A stretch of 45,323 nt of DNA from an uncultured Lachnospiraceae bacterium (GCA_945609985.1 CALYZQ010000008.1:1-45323), one strand, 5' to 3'. Positions 16,319 to 25,520 are shown, counted from the first letter of the stretch. Program-made: numbers and translations. Notes: generated by a model not told the origin, from the sequence alone.

Positions 16319-18319
16319 ATGGCAAAGGTAAGTGTAAGCGAAAAGTATCAGAAAACCTATCACATGCCTCCCGAGGTAACCTATGACTGGGTGAAGAAGG
16401 AGAGCATCGACAAGGCACCCATCTGGTGTAGTGTGGATTTGCGTGACGGTAATCAGGCATTGATTGATCCCATGAGCTTAGAGGATAAATTAGAGTTTTT
16501 TAAGATGCTGGTAGAGATTGGCTTCAAGGAGATTGAAGTAGGTTTCCCTGCATCCTCCGATACAGAGTACAATTTTCTGCGCGCATTGATTGAGCGCAAT
16601 ATGATTCCCGAGGATGTAACCATTCAGGTACTGACTCAGGCGAGAGAGCATATCATCCGCAAAACCTTTGAGGCAATCAAGGGTGCACCCCACGCAGTGG
16701 TGCATCTCTACAACTCTACCTCCGTGGAGCAGAGAGAGCAGGTATTTAAGAAGGACAAGGAATCCATCAAGCAGCTGGCAATTGACGGTGCCAAGATGCT
16801 GAAAGACTTTGCAGCAAAGACAGAGGGTAACTTTACCTTTGAGTACAGTCCCGAGAGCTTTTCCCAGACTGAGGTGGACTATGCATTGGAGGTTTGTAAT
16901 GCGGTATTGAACGTATGGCAGCCCGATGCAGAGCATAAGGCAATTATCAATCTGCCTACCACGGTACAGGTGGCTATGCCCCACGTATTTGCGGGACAGG
17001 TGGAATATATGCACAAGCATCTTAACTTCCGTGAGAATGTAGTGCTCAGCGTACATCCTCACAACGACAGAGGCTGTGGCATCTCCGATGCAGAGTTTGG
17101 TATTTTGGCAGGTGCGGACCGTGTAGAAGGCACCCTGTTTGGTAACGGCGAGAGAACCGGTAACGTGGATATTGTTACCCTTGCCATGAACATGGTTTGT
17201 CACGGTGTGGAGAGTGGTCTTGACTTCTCCAATATTTTAAAAGTAAAAGAAGCATATGAGCGTTTCACCAATATGAAGGTGCACGAGAGAACTCCTTATG
17301 CGGGAGAACTGGTATTTACCGCATTCTCCGGTTCTCATCAGGATGCTATCAGCAAGGGTATGAGCTGGATGAAGGAAGGAAAGAGCGGCAAGCGTTGGGA
17401 TATCCCTTATTTGCCCATCGACCCTGCTGATGTGGGAAGAGAGTACGAGTCCGACGTTATCCGTATCAACAGTGTTTCCGGTAAAGGCGGCGTAGCCTTT
17501 GTATTGAAGCAGCAGTTTGGTTTCTCCCTGCCTGCTGCCATGAAGGAAGAGGTTGGCTACCTTGTAAAGGGTGTTTCCGACAGAAGACATCAGGAGCTTC
17601 AGCCTAAGGAAATTTACTCTATCTTTGAAGAGAACTATGTGAAGCCCAGAGATATCTTTGATATTCCGGAGTGCCACTTTAAACAGGAGAACGGTATTCA
17701 GGCAGAGGTTACCATCGTTCAGGGCGGTGAGAGCAAGGTAATCCGCACTGCCGGCAACGGACGTCTGGATGCTGTCAGCAACACCATAAAGAATTATTTC
17801 GGTATCAGCTATGAGCTTTCCGTATACGAGGAGCATGCGATTTCCAAGGGTTCCTCCTCCAAAGCGGCTTCCTATGTGGGAATTGTACATGACGGTAAGT
17901 TTTACTGGGGTGTAGGTATTGACGAGGATATTATCAAGAGTTCCATTTATGCTCTTGTATCCGCTGCCAACAAGCTTGCAAAGGAGCAGCACATTGTATC
18001 CGGCAGAGATGAGAGAATCGTAGAGATTATCAATTTCATCCAGAAAAATTACGTGGATGTAACCTTGGACAGTCTTTCCGAGTATTGTCATCTTTCTAAG
18101 CCTTACCTCTCCAAGTATATCAAGGAGAATGCAGGCATTACCTTCCAGGAGGTTGTACGGGAAGAGCGTATGAAGCGTGCCAAGATTATGCTTCGTGAAA
18201 CCAACCAGACAGTGGAGTCTATTGCCACCACAGTGGGTTACGAGAATGTGGAGCATTTTAACCGCCTCTTTAAGAAGGCTTACGGAATGACCCCCGTACA
18301 GTATAAAAAGCAAAAATAA
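16319..18319 (+). CDS. leuA: 2-isopropylmalate synthase fused to an AraC-type DNA-binding domain
   Basis: The protein has 666 residues, about 100 more than the usual type-2 LeuA. Residues of about 35-330 are the catalytic barrel, with DLRDGNQ (40-46), the metal site HPHNDRG (246-252) and NGERTGNVD (276-284). It makes 2-isopropylmalate from acetyl-CoA and 2-oxoisovalerate, the first step of leucine synthesis. Residues of about 440-550 match the LeuA allosteric (leucine-binding) domain. Residues 564-666 are a full two-helix-turn-helix AraC/XylS domain (LDSLSEYCHLSKPYLSKYIK, and VESIATTVGYENVEHFNRLF ending GMTPVQYKK). One uninterrupted frame, AGAGAGG before the ATG, and both parts look intact. 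It is likely a leucine-sensing enzyme-regulator (inference). Confidence 0.93.
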   Translation: MAKVSVSEKYQKTYHMPPEVTYDWVKKESIDKAPIWCSVDLRDGNQALIDPMSLEDKLEFFKMLVEIGFKEIEVGFPASSDTEYNFLRALIERNMIPEDVTIQVLTQAREHIIRKTFEAIKGAPHAVVHLYNSTSVEQREQVFKKDKESIKQLAIDGAKMLKDFAAKTEGNFTFEYSPESFSQTEVDYALEVCNAVLNVWQPDAEHKAIINLPTTVQVAMPHVFAGQVEYMHKHLNFRENVVLSVHPHNDRGCGISDAEFGILAGADRVEGTLFGNGERTGNVDIVTLAMNMVCHGVESGLDFSNILKVKEAYERFTNMKVHERTPYAGELVFTAFSGSHQDAISKGMSWMKEGKSGKRWDIPYLPIDPADVGREYESDVIRINSVSGKGGVAFVLKQQFGFSLPAAMKEEVGYLVKGVSDRRHQELQPKEIYSIFEENYVKPRDIFDIPECHFKQENGIQAEVTIVQGGESKVIRTAGNGRLDAVSNTIKNYFGISYELSVYEEHAISKGSSSKAASYVGIVHDGKFYWGVGIDEDIIKSSIYALVSAANKLAKEQHIVSGRDERIVEIINFIQKNYVDVTLDSLSEYCHLSKPYLSKYIKENAGITFQEVVREERMKRAKIMLRETNQTVESIATTVGYENVEHFNRLFKKAYGMTPVQYKKQK

Positions 18320-18429
18320 CTTTGAAAAAAGTGTGAAATGTATTCCATTTTTTATCGTTATACGTTAAAATGTAACGGTGTGTGCAGGACACACGGATAT
18401 AGGAGTACTTATAGGAAGGAGACATTTAT

Positions 18430-19971
18430 ATGTCTAAGAAGGAAACAGAAATTAAAAATACAGAAAAGGTTATGACCAAATATGACCTGAAGATGCAGAA
18501 ACGTGCTGAGGCGAAGGTAAAAGAGAAAAGAGAAAAGCTTATCAGCACCATCGTAAGCATTGCCATTGTTGTAGCGCTGGCTGCTTTGGTAATTTCCATA
18601 CCTGTCAGCAAGCATATGGCTTTAAACGGTACTTACATTACCGTAGCTGATCAGAAGATAAACAAGGTGGAGTATGATTTCCACTACTATCAGGTAAAGG
18701 CCAATTACCTTGCACAGTACGGAAGTATGTTGTCTGCTTATATGGGTCTTGACATTGAGAGTGATTTTGATAACGAGATGTATTCTGAGACCATGACATG
18801 GGGTGACTATTTTGATGAAATGACGGTTGCCAGCATTAAGCGTACCAAAGCTTTGGAAATCGAAGCAGAGAAAGCAGGCTTTACCTATGACACCGCTCAG
18901 GAATATGAAGATATGATGAAGGATGTGGAGGAAGCTGCAAAAGCGGAAAATCTTTCCGTAAACGGTTTTCTGCAGGAGTGCTATGGTCCCCTTGCTACCG
19001 TTAAGAGAGTGGAAAATCTGATTAAGTCTAACATGGTGACTACTGCTTATTACAATCAGGTGATGGAGAGCAAGGCACCTACCGCAGAAGATTTGGAAAC
19101 ATATTATGCAGAAAATAAAGATTCTTATGATGTAGTGGATTACCGCATCACTACCATTGAGGCAGAGCTTCCCACAGAGCCTACCGAATTGGCTGACCCT
19201 GTTGAAGAGACTGCAGAAGATGCAGAAGCAACAGAGGAGACTGCATATCAGCCTTCCGAGGCAGAGATTGCAAAGGCTATGGCAGATGCAAAGGTTCTTG
19301 CTGATGCAGCAGTAGCAAAAGTAAAGACAGAGGGAACCGCAGCAGAGTGTGTTAAGAAAGCGACCATGACCACCATGATTGGTGACTGGCTGTTCGATGC
19401 TTCCAGAAAGGCAGGAGATACTACCGTTTTGGAGGATACCAACGCTAAGAAGTATTACGTACTTGCATTTGAGAAGAGATACCGTGACGAGACTCCTTCC
19501 GCTGACGTAAGAGTAGTTATGCTGGAGGATACAGATCCTCAGCCCATCTATGATGAGTGGAAGAACGGAGCTGCTACCGAGGAAAGCTTTGCTGAACTGT
19601 GTGATAAGTACAGTGCAGATACCGCTGCTGACGGCGGCTTCTACGAGCAGATTACTAAGACCGGAATGCAGGATGTTCTTTCTGACTGGCTCTTTGATGA
19701 GAAGCGTGCGAAGGGTGATACAGAGATTATCAAGCTTACCGATGCTTACACCTACATCGTATACTATGTAGGACCCAACAAGCCCGAGTGGGAAATCAAC
19801 ATTAACAATATCCTGACAGGTGAGGCAATGGAGGAATATCTTGAGGAGATTTCCAAGGATTACACCGTGGAAGACCCCAAGGGAAATCTGGATTATATCG
19901 AGATTCGTGAAAAGGAAGCAGCTGACGCAGCAGCGGCGGCAGAGTCTGAATCCGCAACAACAGAAGAATAA
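18430..19971 (+). CDS. membrane-anchored PrsA/SurA-like foldase (peptidyl-prolyl isomerase family)
   Basis: The protein has 513 residues: a basic cytoplasmic N-terminus (1-38), one membrane helix (LISTIVSIAIVVALAALVIS), then an exported region. Residues of about 70-215 look like a SurA/PrsA N-terminal chaperone domain (helical, KTKALEIEAEKAGFT-type spacing). Two segments resemble parvulin-like modules, each ending in DWLFD (near residues 319 and 420), with SFAELCDKYSAD-AADGG typical of the rotamase fold in the second. The tail is Ala/Glu-rich. It probably helps fold exported proteins. GGAAGGAG precedes the ATG, and a terminator follows. Whether the isomerase active site is intact could not be judged by eye. 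Confidence 0.78.
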   Translation: MSKKETEIKNTEKVMTKYDLKMQKRAEAKVKEKREKLISTIVSIAIVVALAALVISIPVSKHMALNGTYITVADQKINKVEYDFHYYQVKANYLAQYGSMLSAYMGLDIESDFDNEMYSETMTWGDYFDEMTVASIKRTKALEIEAEKAGFTYDTAQEYEDMMKDVEEAAKAENLSVNGFLQECYGPLATVKRVENLIKSNMVTTAYYNQVMESKAPTAEDLETYYAENKDSYDVVDYRITTIEAELPTEPTELADPVEETAEDAEATEETAYQPSEAEIAKAMADAKVLADAAVAKVKTEGTAAECVKKATMTTMIGDWLFDASRKAGDTTVLEDTNAKKYYVLAFEKRYRDETPSADVRVVMLEDTDPQPIYDEWKNGAATEESFAELCDKYSADTAADGGFYEQITKTGMQDVLSDWLFDEKRAKGDTEIIKLTDAYTYIVYYVGPNKPEWEININNILTGEAMEEYLEEISKDYTVEDPKGNLDYIEIREKEAADAAAAAESESATTEE

Positions 19972-19983
19972 AGTGATTTTACA

Positions 19984-20024
19984 AGGTCCGAGACCCGGTG
20001 ATGGGTTTCGGACCTGTTTAATTT
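19984..20024 (+). terminator. rho-independent terminator after the foldase gene
   Basis: AGGTCCGAGACCC (19984-19996) pairs with GGGTTTCGGACCT (20003-20015) with one G-T pair, then GTTTAATTT. Confidence 0.85.
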
Positions 20025-20030
20025 AGAATG

Positions 20031-20200
20031 GGACGACGAGGGGATAGGGAGGTATCTGTTATCGCAGGCACGCTTCCGCTAAAGTTCGCAGCGTAGCGGC
20101 ACTAGGCTCGAAGGCGCAAGCGCCTTGACCTCGCTAAGGACCGGCGTGCTCAGAATGCGCTGCTTGTGGCAGATAACCATCCTTCCCCTTGCTCGTGCTT
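20031..20200. other. large structured intergenic element of unknown type
   Basis: The element lies in a gene-free stretch. Its outer arms pair imperfectly: AGGGGATAGGGAGGTATCTG (from 20039) with CAGATAACCATCCTTCCCCT (from 20170). Inside, GCACGC (20068-20073) faces GCGTGC (20144-20149), CCGCTA (20076-20081) pairs with TAGCGG (20094-20099), and AAGGCG (20111-20116) pairs with CGCCTT (20121-20126) around CAAG. It is more GC-rich than its surroundings and has no ORF. It could be a MITE-like dispersed repeat or a structured RNA. I see no second copy in this window, and it does not match an RNA family I can name. Confidence 0.6.
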
Positions 20201-20363
20201 ATATACTCACAAATAAAAATATGAAATTCAGCGTTGTGTCACATCCCTTTGCGTATTAGGCGAAAATATGTTATGCTGAGATTGTGAAAAACTATAGCAT
20301 AATGATACAGATAATTAACAGACTTCCCGGTTTGTGTGTATCAAAGACAAGAAAGGTAAAATC

Positions 20364-21179
20364 ATGAGCAAAAAAGTTTTGGTACTGGATATAGACGGAA
20401 CGCTTACAAATTCGAAAAAGGAAATCACGGCTGCCACCAAGGAAGCCATTCAGGATATTATGCGCAAGGGGCATAAGGTAATCTTGGCCTCCGGCCGCCC
20501 CACACCGGGTATGCGTCGGTATGAGAAGGAGCTGGAGCTGGAGAAGTACGGCGGATATCTGTTGTCCTACAACGGAGCAAAGGTGATTGACTGTCGTAGC
20601 GGTGAGATTGTGTATCAGCGCCTGCTGCCGCTGACCATGATTCCCGGCCTGTTTGGTTTTGCAAAAGATAACGGCTGCGGTCTGATTACCTATCTGGGTG
20701 AGACAGTTATCTCCGCGTTTACTCCCGATGAGTATGTAGCACTGGAGGCACGTATTAACGGACTGCCCATTCAAACTGTCGACAATTTTAAGGAGTTTGT
20801 GGATTTTGATATTAATAAATGTCTGATGACGGCACCGCCCGAGGATGCCCTTGATTATGAACTGCATTTGCGGGAAAGATATAAAGAGATATCCAGCATT
20901 TACCGCTCAGAGCCTTTCTTTATCGAGATTATGCCCAAGAATGTGGACAAGGCGACCGCTCTTGACCATATGCTTGAGATTATCGGTATGAAGCAGGAGG
21001 ACACCATCTGCTGTGGCGACGGCTTCAACGATATTTCCATGATAAAGTATGCAGGCGTGGGTGTGGCAATGGGTAATGCCCAGCAGCCGGTAAAGGATAT
21101 TGCAGATTATATTACCTCAACCAACGATGAGGACGGTTTGGTGGAGGTTATCAAACGTTTTATTTTGTGTGAAGAATAA
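20364..21179 (+). CDS. Cof-type HAD-superfamily phosphatase
   Basis: The protein has 271 residues. Motif I DIDGTLTN (9-16) carries the nucleophile and acid Asp pair, a type C2 cap follows, and the late motif GDGFNDISM holds the metal-binding Asp residues, all as in Cof/YidA sugar-phosphate or nucleotide phosphatases. The ATG at 20364 is preferred over a GTG 30 bases earlier because GAAAGG lies just before it and motif I then sits at the usual distance from the N-terminus. It is followed after 12 bases by the CCA-adding enzyme gene. Substrate specificity cannot be read from sequence. Confidence 0.9.
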   Translation: MSKKVLVLDIDGTLTNSKKEITAATKEAIQDIMRKGHKVILASGRPTPGMRRYEKELELEKYGGYLLSYNGAKVIDCRSGEIVYQRLLPLTMIPGLFGFAKDNGCGLITYLGETVISAFTPDEYVALEARINGLPIQTVDNFKEFVDFDINKCLMTAPPEDALDYELHLRERYKEISSIYRSEPFFIEIMPKNVDKATALDHMLEIIGMKQEDTICCGDGFNDISMIKYAGVGVAMGNAQQPVKDIADYITSTNDEDGLVEVIKRFILCEE

Positions 21180-21191
21180 GGTAGTGACAAT

Positions 21192-22538
21192 ATGAAGATT
21201 AGGTTGCCCCAGAAGGCAAAGTTTATCATTGATATAATTACAGACGCGGGCTTTGAGGCCTACGCGGTGGGCGGCTGTGTCCGGGATTCCATACTGGGAA
21301 GAGACCCGCAGGACTGGGACATCACCACCTCCGCTACCCCCGAGCAGGTAAAGCAGCTTTTTCCCCGCACCATTGACACAGGTATCCAGCACGGAACCGT
21401 CACGGTAATGCAGGGGAAGGAGGGCTTCGAGGTCACAACCTACCGTATTGACGGCAAGTATGAGGACAGCCGTCATCCCAAGGAAGTGATTTTTACCCCC
21501 AGTTTGACGGAGGATTTGCGCCGCAGGGATTTTACTATCAATGCCATGGCGTACAATGACAAAGACGGACTGATTGATATTTTTGGCGGCATGCAGGACA
21601 TTGAGAATAAAATAATCCGCTGCGTGGGTGATGCCATGGCGCGGTTTTCAGAGGACGCACTGCGCATCATGCGTGCCATTCGCTTTTCCGCACAGCTTGG
21701 CTACACCATTGAGGAGAGTACCGGGGAAGCGATTTCCAAGCTGGCGCCCAATTTGCGCAACATTAGCGCGGAACGGATTCAGGTGGAGCTTACAAAGCTC
21801 ATGGTTTCTCCTCACCCGGATTATCTGCGGGTTGCGTATGAAACCGGTGTGACGAAAATCGTTTTGCCGGAATTTGACAGAGCCATGGAAACACCTCAGA
21901 ATCATCCTCATCATAAATACTCTGTAGGAGAGCACATCTTACACTCTCTGACAGAGGTCCCATCGGAAAAAAACCTGCGCCTTGCCATGCTGTTTCATGA
22001 TATCGGCAAGCCGGACACCATTACGACGGATGAGCAGGGTATCAACCATTTTCACTATCACGCCAAGGTTAGCGCAGAGCTTGCGAGGACCATACTTAGG
22101 AGACTTCGCTTTGACAATGACACCATACATACGGTGACAAAGCTGGTATGTTATCATGATTATGGGAATGGTGTAAAAGCAGATATGCGCATGGTGCGCA
22201 GGGCAATCAACAAGGTAGGAGAGGATATTTTCCCTCTTTTGTACCCGGTGAAGAAAGCGGATATTCTTGCGCAGAGTGAATACAAGCGGGAGGAAAAGCT
22301 TTCCAATCTGGAGAACTGGCAGCAGCTGTATGAAAGGATTTTGGAGGAGAAGCAGTGTGTTTCCCTAAAAACCCTGGCCGTAACCGGCAGTGATTTGATT
22401 GCCATGGGGATGAAGCCCGGCAAAGAAATTGGTGAAATCCTGCAACAGCTGTTGGAGACTGTACTGGAAAATCCCGAAGAAAACACGAAAGAACATCTTC
22501 TTGCAAAAGCAAGGACTCTTACTAACATACTTTTGTAA
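21192..22538 (+). CDS. cca: CCA tRNA nucleotidyltransferase with HD domain
   Basis: The protein has 448 residues. The nucleotidyltransferase head has VGGCVRDSILGR, DWDITTSA with the catalytic Asp pair, then RRDFTINAMAYN and ISAERIQVEL, the class II CCA-adding/poly(A) polymerase signatures. Residues of about 240-350 form an HD domain (HHKYSVGEH, LFHDIGKP), seen in clostridial and many Gram-negative versions. It adds or repairs the 3' CCA of tRNAs. It lies in a probable operon with the HAD phosphatase upstream and the CotS-like gene downstream (62-base gap). Confidence 0.92.
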   Translation: MKIRLPQKAKFIIDIITDAGFEAYAVGGCVRDSILGRDPQDWDITTSATPEQVKQLFPRTIDTGIQHGTVTVMQGKEGFEVTTYRIDGKYEDSRHPKEVIFTPSLTEDLRRRDFTINAMAYNDKDGLIDIFGGMQDIENKIIRCVGDAMARFSEDALRIMRAIRFSAQLGYTIEESTGEAISKLAPNLRNISAERIQVELTKLMVSPHPDYLRVAYETGVTKIVLPEFDRAMETPQNHPHHKYSVGEHILHSLTEVPSEKNLRLAMLFHDIGKPDTITTDEQGINHFHYHAKVSAELARTILRRLRFDNDTIHTVTKLVCYHDYGNGVKADMRMVRRAINKVGEDIFPLLYPVKKADILAQSEYKREEKLSNLENWQQLYERILEEKQCVSLKTLAVTGSDLIAMGMKPGKEIGEILQQLLETVLENPEENTKEHLLAKARTLTNILL

Positions 22539-22600
22539 ATTCCCTCATAAGATAGGTTGTGAACCGAAGGAAAAGCATAAGTGTGTTAGGAGGGTATATA

Positions 22601-23596
22601 GTGAATGACAGGGCAGCGGGCTTATTGGAGCAATATGAAATAGAGGTGCTTCGCACACGCAAGGGCAGAGGTGCCATCCTGTGCGATACAGACAAAGGAT
22701 GCCTTATTTTCAAGGAATACGCCGGCAACGAGGCGAGACTTGCCATGCAGAATAAGCTGCTTACCTATATAGGGCAGCAGGAGAAGGTACATACGGAGAG
22801 TATCATACCCACAAAGGAGGGAGAGCTTTTCGTAAAGGACCAGGACGATATAAAGTACATTCTGAAGACCTATCCCGAGGGCAGGGAGTGCAATATTTAC
22901 GACAACGGAGAATGCAGGGAGGCAGTGCGTCACCTGGCACATCTTCACGACTGTATGGAGCTGCCTGCCGAGGAGTGTACACAGCTTGTTTTTTCTCCTG
23001 CCAGGGAATACGAAAAGCGCAACAGAGAGCTAAGAAGGGTCCGCAAGTTCCTACAGCAGAAAAGCCAGAAGACGGATTTTGAGATATATCTGAAAAACAG
23101 ATTTGATTTCTTTTTGGAGCAGGCGCTGATGATAACGGAGGAATGGGAGAGTTATCAGAAGCTTCTGGATTCCGAGAGAGAAAGAGAGAGCACGGTTTCC
23201 TTCAGCCACGGGGATTACCAGTATCACAACATTGTTTACAGCGATAAAAAGTGGCACATCATCAATTTTGAAAAATGCATGGCGGACAGTCCTGTCAGAG
23301 ACCTGCATCTGCTTTTCCGCAAGCTTTTGGAAAAGAGCAACTGGTCCGTGAGTCTGGGCGAGGAGCTGTTAAAGACCTACGAGAAGGAGCGCCCCATCTC
23401 CGCCATTCACTATATAGACCTGTATTACCGGCTGGCATATCCGGAGAAGTTCTGGAAGATTGTGAATTTCTACTATAATTCCGGCAAGGCATGGATACCG
23501 GAGCGCAACCGTGAGAAGCTTTTGAAGCTTGTAGCACAGGAGGAGGAAAAACAGCACTTTCTGGAGGAAGTGTTTTGCAGTGTAAGACGCAGATAA
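22601..23596 (+). CDS. CotS-family (kinase-fold) spore coat-like protein
   Basis: The protein has 331 residues with an aminoglycoside/choline kinase-like fold. The lysine-lobe part reads GCLIFKEYAG, and the catalytic loop FSHGDYQYHNIVYS keeps the HGDxxxxN pattern. The following metal-binding motif is INFEK where such kinases have (I/V)DFD or (I/V)DFE, so the key Asp is replaced by Asn. CotS-type proteins are linked to the spore coat. I chose the GTG at 22601 because TTAGGAGGG lies 6-7 bases before it; a GTG at 22559 has no ribosome site. The gene is between cca and the PEGA lipoprotein, probably cotranscribed. Confidence 0.75.
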   Translation: MNDRAAGLLEQYEIEVLRTRKGRGAILCDTDKGCLIFKEYAGNEARLAMQNKLLTYIGQQEKVHTESIIPTKEGELFVKDQDDIKYILKTYPEGRECNIYDNGECREAVRHLAHLHDCMELPAEECTQLVFSPAREYEKRNRELRRVRKFLQQKSQKTDFEIYLKNRFDFFLEQALMITEEWESYQKLLDSERERESTVSFSHGDYQYHNIVYSDKKWHIINFEKCMADSPVRDLHLLFRKLLEKSNWSVSLGEELLKTYEKERPISAIHYIDLYYRLAYPEKFWKIVNFYYNSGKAWIPERNREKLLKLVAQEEEKQHFLEEVFCSVRRR

Positions 23597-23612
23597 AGAA
23601 ACGAGGAATACC

Positions 23613-24986
23613 ATGACATATGTTGTATCAGAGAAAAACAAAAGAAAACGGGGGCTGTGTGCAGCAATATTCTTATCCGCAATCATGCTTCTTTGCGCCT
23701 GTGGGCCTAAGGGAGAAGATACCCCGGATGAAAAGCAGAGCATAGAGAGCAGTCAGGCAGAAACGGAGCGTGTGGATACCGGATTTATCCTGACGGGACC
23801 GGACAGCTTTGATTCCGCGGATACTGCCCTTTTGGTGAATAAGGATAAGGAGGAAAATACGGTTACCTTCTTAAACCTTGAGCTGGGAAGGCGGTACACC
23901 CTGTCCTACGACGGTACCACAAGGCTTTACGACAAATACGGTGAGAGCGTTTCCATGGACCAGCTGCCCAAGGGCAGCATCGTGGATGTTACCTTTCTAA
24001 AGTCCAAAAAGCACCTGACCACCATGCAGCTTTCCGACAAAGCGTGGAAATACGAAAATGTGGAGCGCTACGAAATCAATACCGTGCGGGGTGAAGTGAG
24101 CATCGGCAGTGAGGTTTATAAGCTGAGCCCCAATACCCAATACCTGTCCGGAGGCAGGGATATTGAACTGATGGATTTGAACCCCACGGACATTGTAAGC
24201 TTTCAGGGTCTGGACAGCACCGTGCTCAGCGTTACGGTGGAGAAGGGCCACGGTTATCTGCGCCTGGTAAACGACACCAATTTCGTGGGTGGCTGGATAG
24301 AAATCGGCCAGACTCAGATACAGCGCATTACGGAAGATATGCTGCTTGTGGTGGCAGAGGGCAGCTATCAGGTAAATATCAGCCACAACGGTGGCGGCGG
24401 CATCAAAAACGTAATCATCAACCGCAACGAGGAGACCACGCTGGACATCGGTGACTTGGTGATTCCCGAGCCGGAGAAGGGCATGGTAATCTTTACGTTA
24501 AGCCCCTCTTCTGCGGAGGTTTATATCGACGGTGTAAAGACAAGCATTGCCGAACCGGTTACCTTAGAGTATGGTATCCATCAGCTGATTGCCAAGACAG
24601 ACGGCTACAAATCCGTCACCCAGTACATCCGGGTAAATCAGGAATCCGTGGGTGTGAATGTGGTGCTGGACCCCATCAGGGATGAGGAAGAGGAGGAGAG
24701 CAGCGAAAGCTCCACCGAATCGGAAACCACCACGGATTACTACAAGGTATACATCGACGCACCGGAGCAGGCGGAGGTGTACCTGGATGGCAACTACGTC
24801 GGTATTTCCCCCTGCAGCTTCAAGAAAGTGGCGGGCTCCCATGTCATCACCCTGCGCAAAAACGGCTATCAAACCAGAAGCTACACCGTTCAGATAGATG
24901 ATGAGGAAAAGGATATTTCCTACTCTTTTGTGGATTTGGTGCCGGGCAGTGATGTGCCGGAATCCGTTTTTGATACGAATCCCTAG
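23613..24986 (+). CDS. PEGA-domain lipoprotein
   Basis: The protein has 457 residues. The signal (LSAIMLLCACGP) has a lipobox with Cys near residue 28. The middle (about 45-275) is a beta-rich region of unknown family. Two PEGA domains follow: about 285-350 (LSPSSAEVYIDGVKT, YGIHQLIAKTDGYKS) and about 375-445 (APEQAEVYLDGNYVGISP, AGSHVITLRKNGYQT), separated by a Glu/Ser linker. PEGA modules are usually found on surface or S-layer-like proteins. Start ATG at 23613 follows the CotS-like gene by 16 bases. Function is unknown; co-location with a coat-like protein is suggestive only. Confidence 0.8.
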   Translation: MTYVVSEKNKRKRGLCAAIFLSAIMLLCACGPKGEDTPDEKQSIESSQAETERVDTGFILTGPDSFDSADTALLVNKDKEENTVTFLNLELGRRYTLSYDGTTRLYDKYGESVSMDQLPKGSIVDVTFLKSKKHLTTMQLSDKAWKYENVERYEINTVRGEVSIGSEVYKLSPNTQYLSGGRDIELMDLNPTDIVSFQGLDSTVLSVTVEKGHGYLRLVNDTNFVGGWIEIGQTQIQRITEDMLLVVAEGSYQVNISHNGGGGIKNVIINRNEETTLDIGDLVIPEPEKGMVIFTLSPSSAEVYIDGVKTSIAEPVTLEYGIHQLIAKTDGYKSVTQYIRVNQESVGVNVVLDPIRDEEEEESSESSTESETTTDYYKVYIDAPEQAEVYLDGNYVGISPCSFKKVAGSHVITLRKNGYQTRSYTVQIDDEEKDISYSFVDLVPGSDVPESVFDTNP

Positions 24987-25024
24987 GAAGAAAGACAAAA
25001 TTCAGTAAATATGGGCAAAAAACC

Positions 25025-25053
25025 TTGACAAATTGTCTAAAAACGGATATATA
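25025..25053 (+). promoter_or_regulatory. strong sigma-A promoter of the HU gene
   Basis: TTGACA (25025-25030), a 17-base spacer and TATATA (25048-25053) are close to consensus, as expected for an abundant nucleoid protein. AGGAGGG precedes the start codon. Confidence 0.85.
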
Positions 25054-25124
25054 TAGAATAGACGTTTCGATAAGGAACATCTGGAAAAATACAAACTAGA
25101 AAACTCACTATAGGAGGGTATCAT

Positions 25125-25400
25125 ATGAACAAGACAGAATTAGTTGCAGCTATGGCTGAGCAGGCTGGTCTTTCCAAGAAGGACGCAGAGAAGGCATTAA
25201 AGGCTTTCACCGATGTAGTTGCAGACGAGTTAAAGAAGGACGGAAAGGTTCAGTTGGTTGGCTTCGGTACATTCGAAGTTTCCACCAGAGCTGCAAGAGA
25301 GGGTATCAACCCTGCAACTCAGAAGCCTATCAAGATTGCTGCTTCTAAGGCACCTAAGTTCAAGGCTGGTAAGGCATTAAAGGATATGCTCAACGCATAA
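25125..25400 (+). CDS. hup: HU-family DNA-binding protein
   Basis: The protein has 91 residues, the full family length. MNKTELVAAMAEQAGLSKKD opens the helical dimerisation part, GFGTFEVSTRAAREGINPAT is the DNA-binding arm with the conserved NPxT, and FKAGKALKDML closes the protein. It compacts and bends DNA without sequence preference. Its own strong promoter and a tight terminator (25431-25458) make it a single-gene unit. In many related Clostridia HU is close to the S4-yabP-yabQ cluster (from memory); here 11.6 kb separates them. Confidence 0.97.
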   Translation: MNKTELVAAMAEQAGLSKKDAEKALKAFTDVVADELKKDGKVQLVGFGTFEVSTRAAREGINPATQKPIKIAASKAPKFKAGKALKDMLNA

Positions 25401-25430
25401 TCACACCAATCAATAAGCAAGAATGATTTC

Positions 25431-25458
25431 AGAGAACCTTTCGGGGTTCTCTGTTTTT
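25431..25458 (+). terminator. rho-independent terminator after HU
   Basis: AGAGAACC (25431-25438) pairs with GGTTCTCT (25445-25452) around TTTCGG, followed by GTTTTT. Confidence 0.9.
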
Positions 25459-25520
25459 CGATATAAGAAATTATGCAAAAGCGGACGACGTCAGATATTC
25501 GCTTTTACATGGGGGAGAAG

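Noticed and set aside
18000..18010. Possible frameshift or separate start for a stand-alone AraC regulator
   Set aside because: No stop lies before the AraC part, and there is no ATG/GTG with a ribosome site at the junction. The fusion reading stands.
17237..18313. 358-codon minus-strand frame opposite the LeuA-AraC gene
   Set aside because: Considered as a second gene overlapping the fusion. It has no motif or ribosome site, and the plus frame is continuous and conserved.
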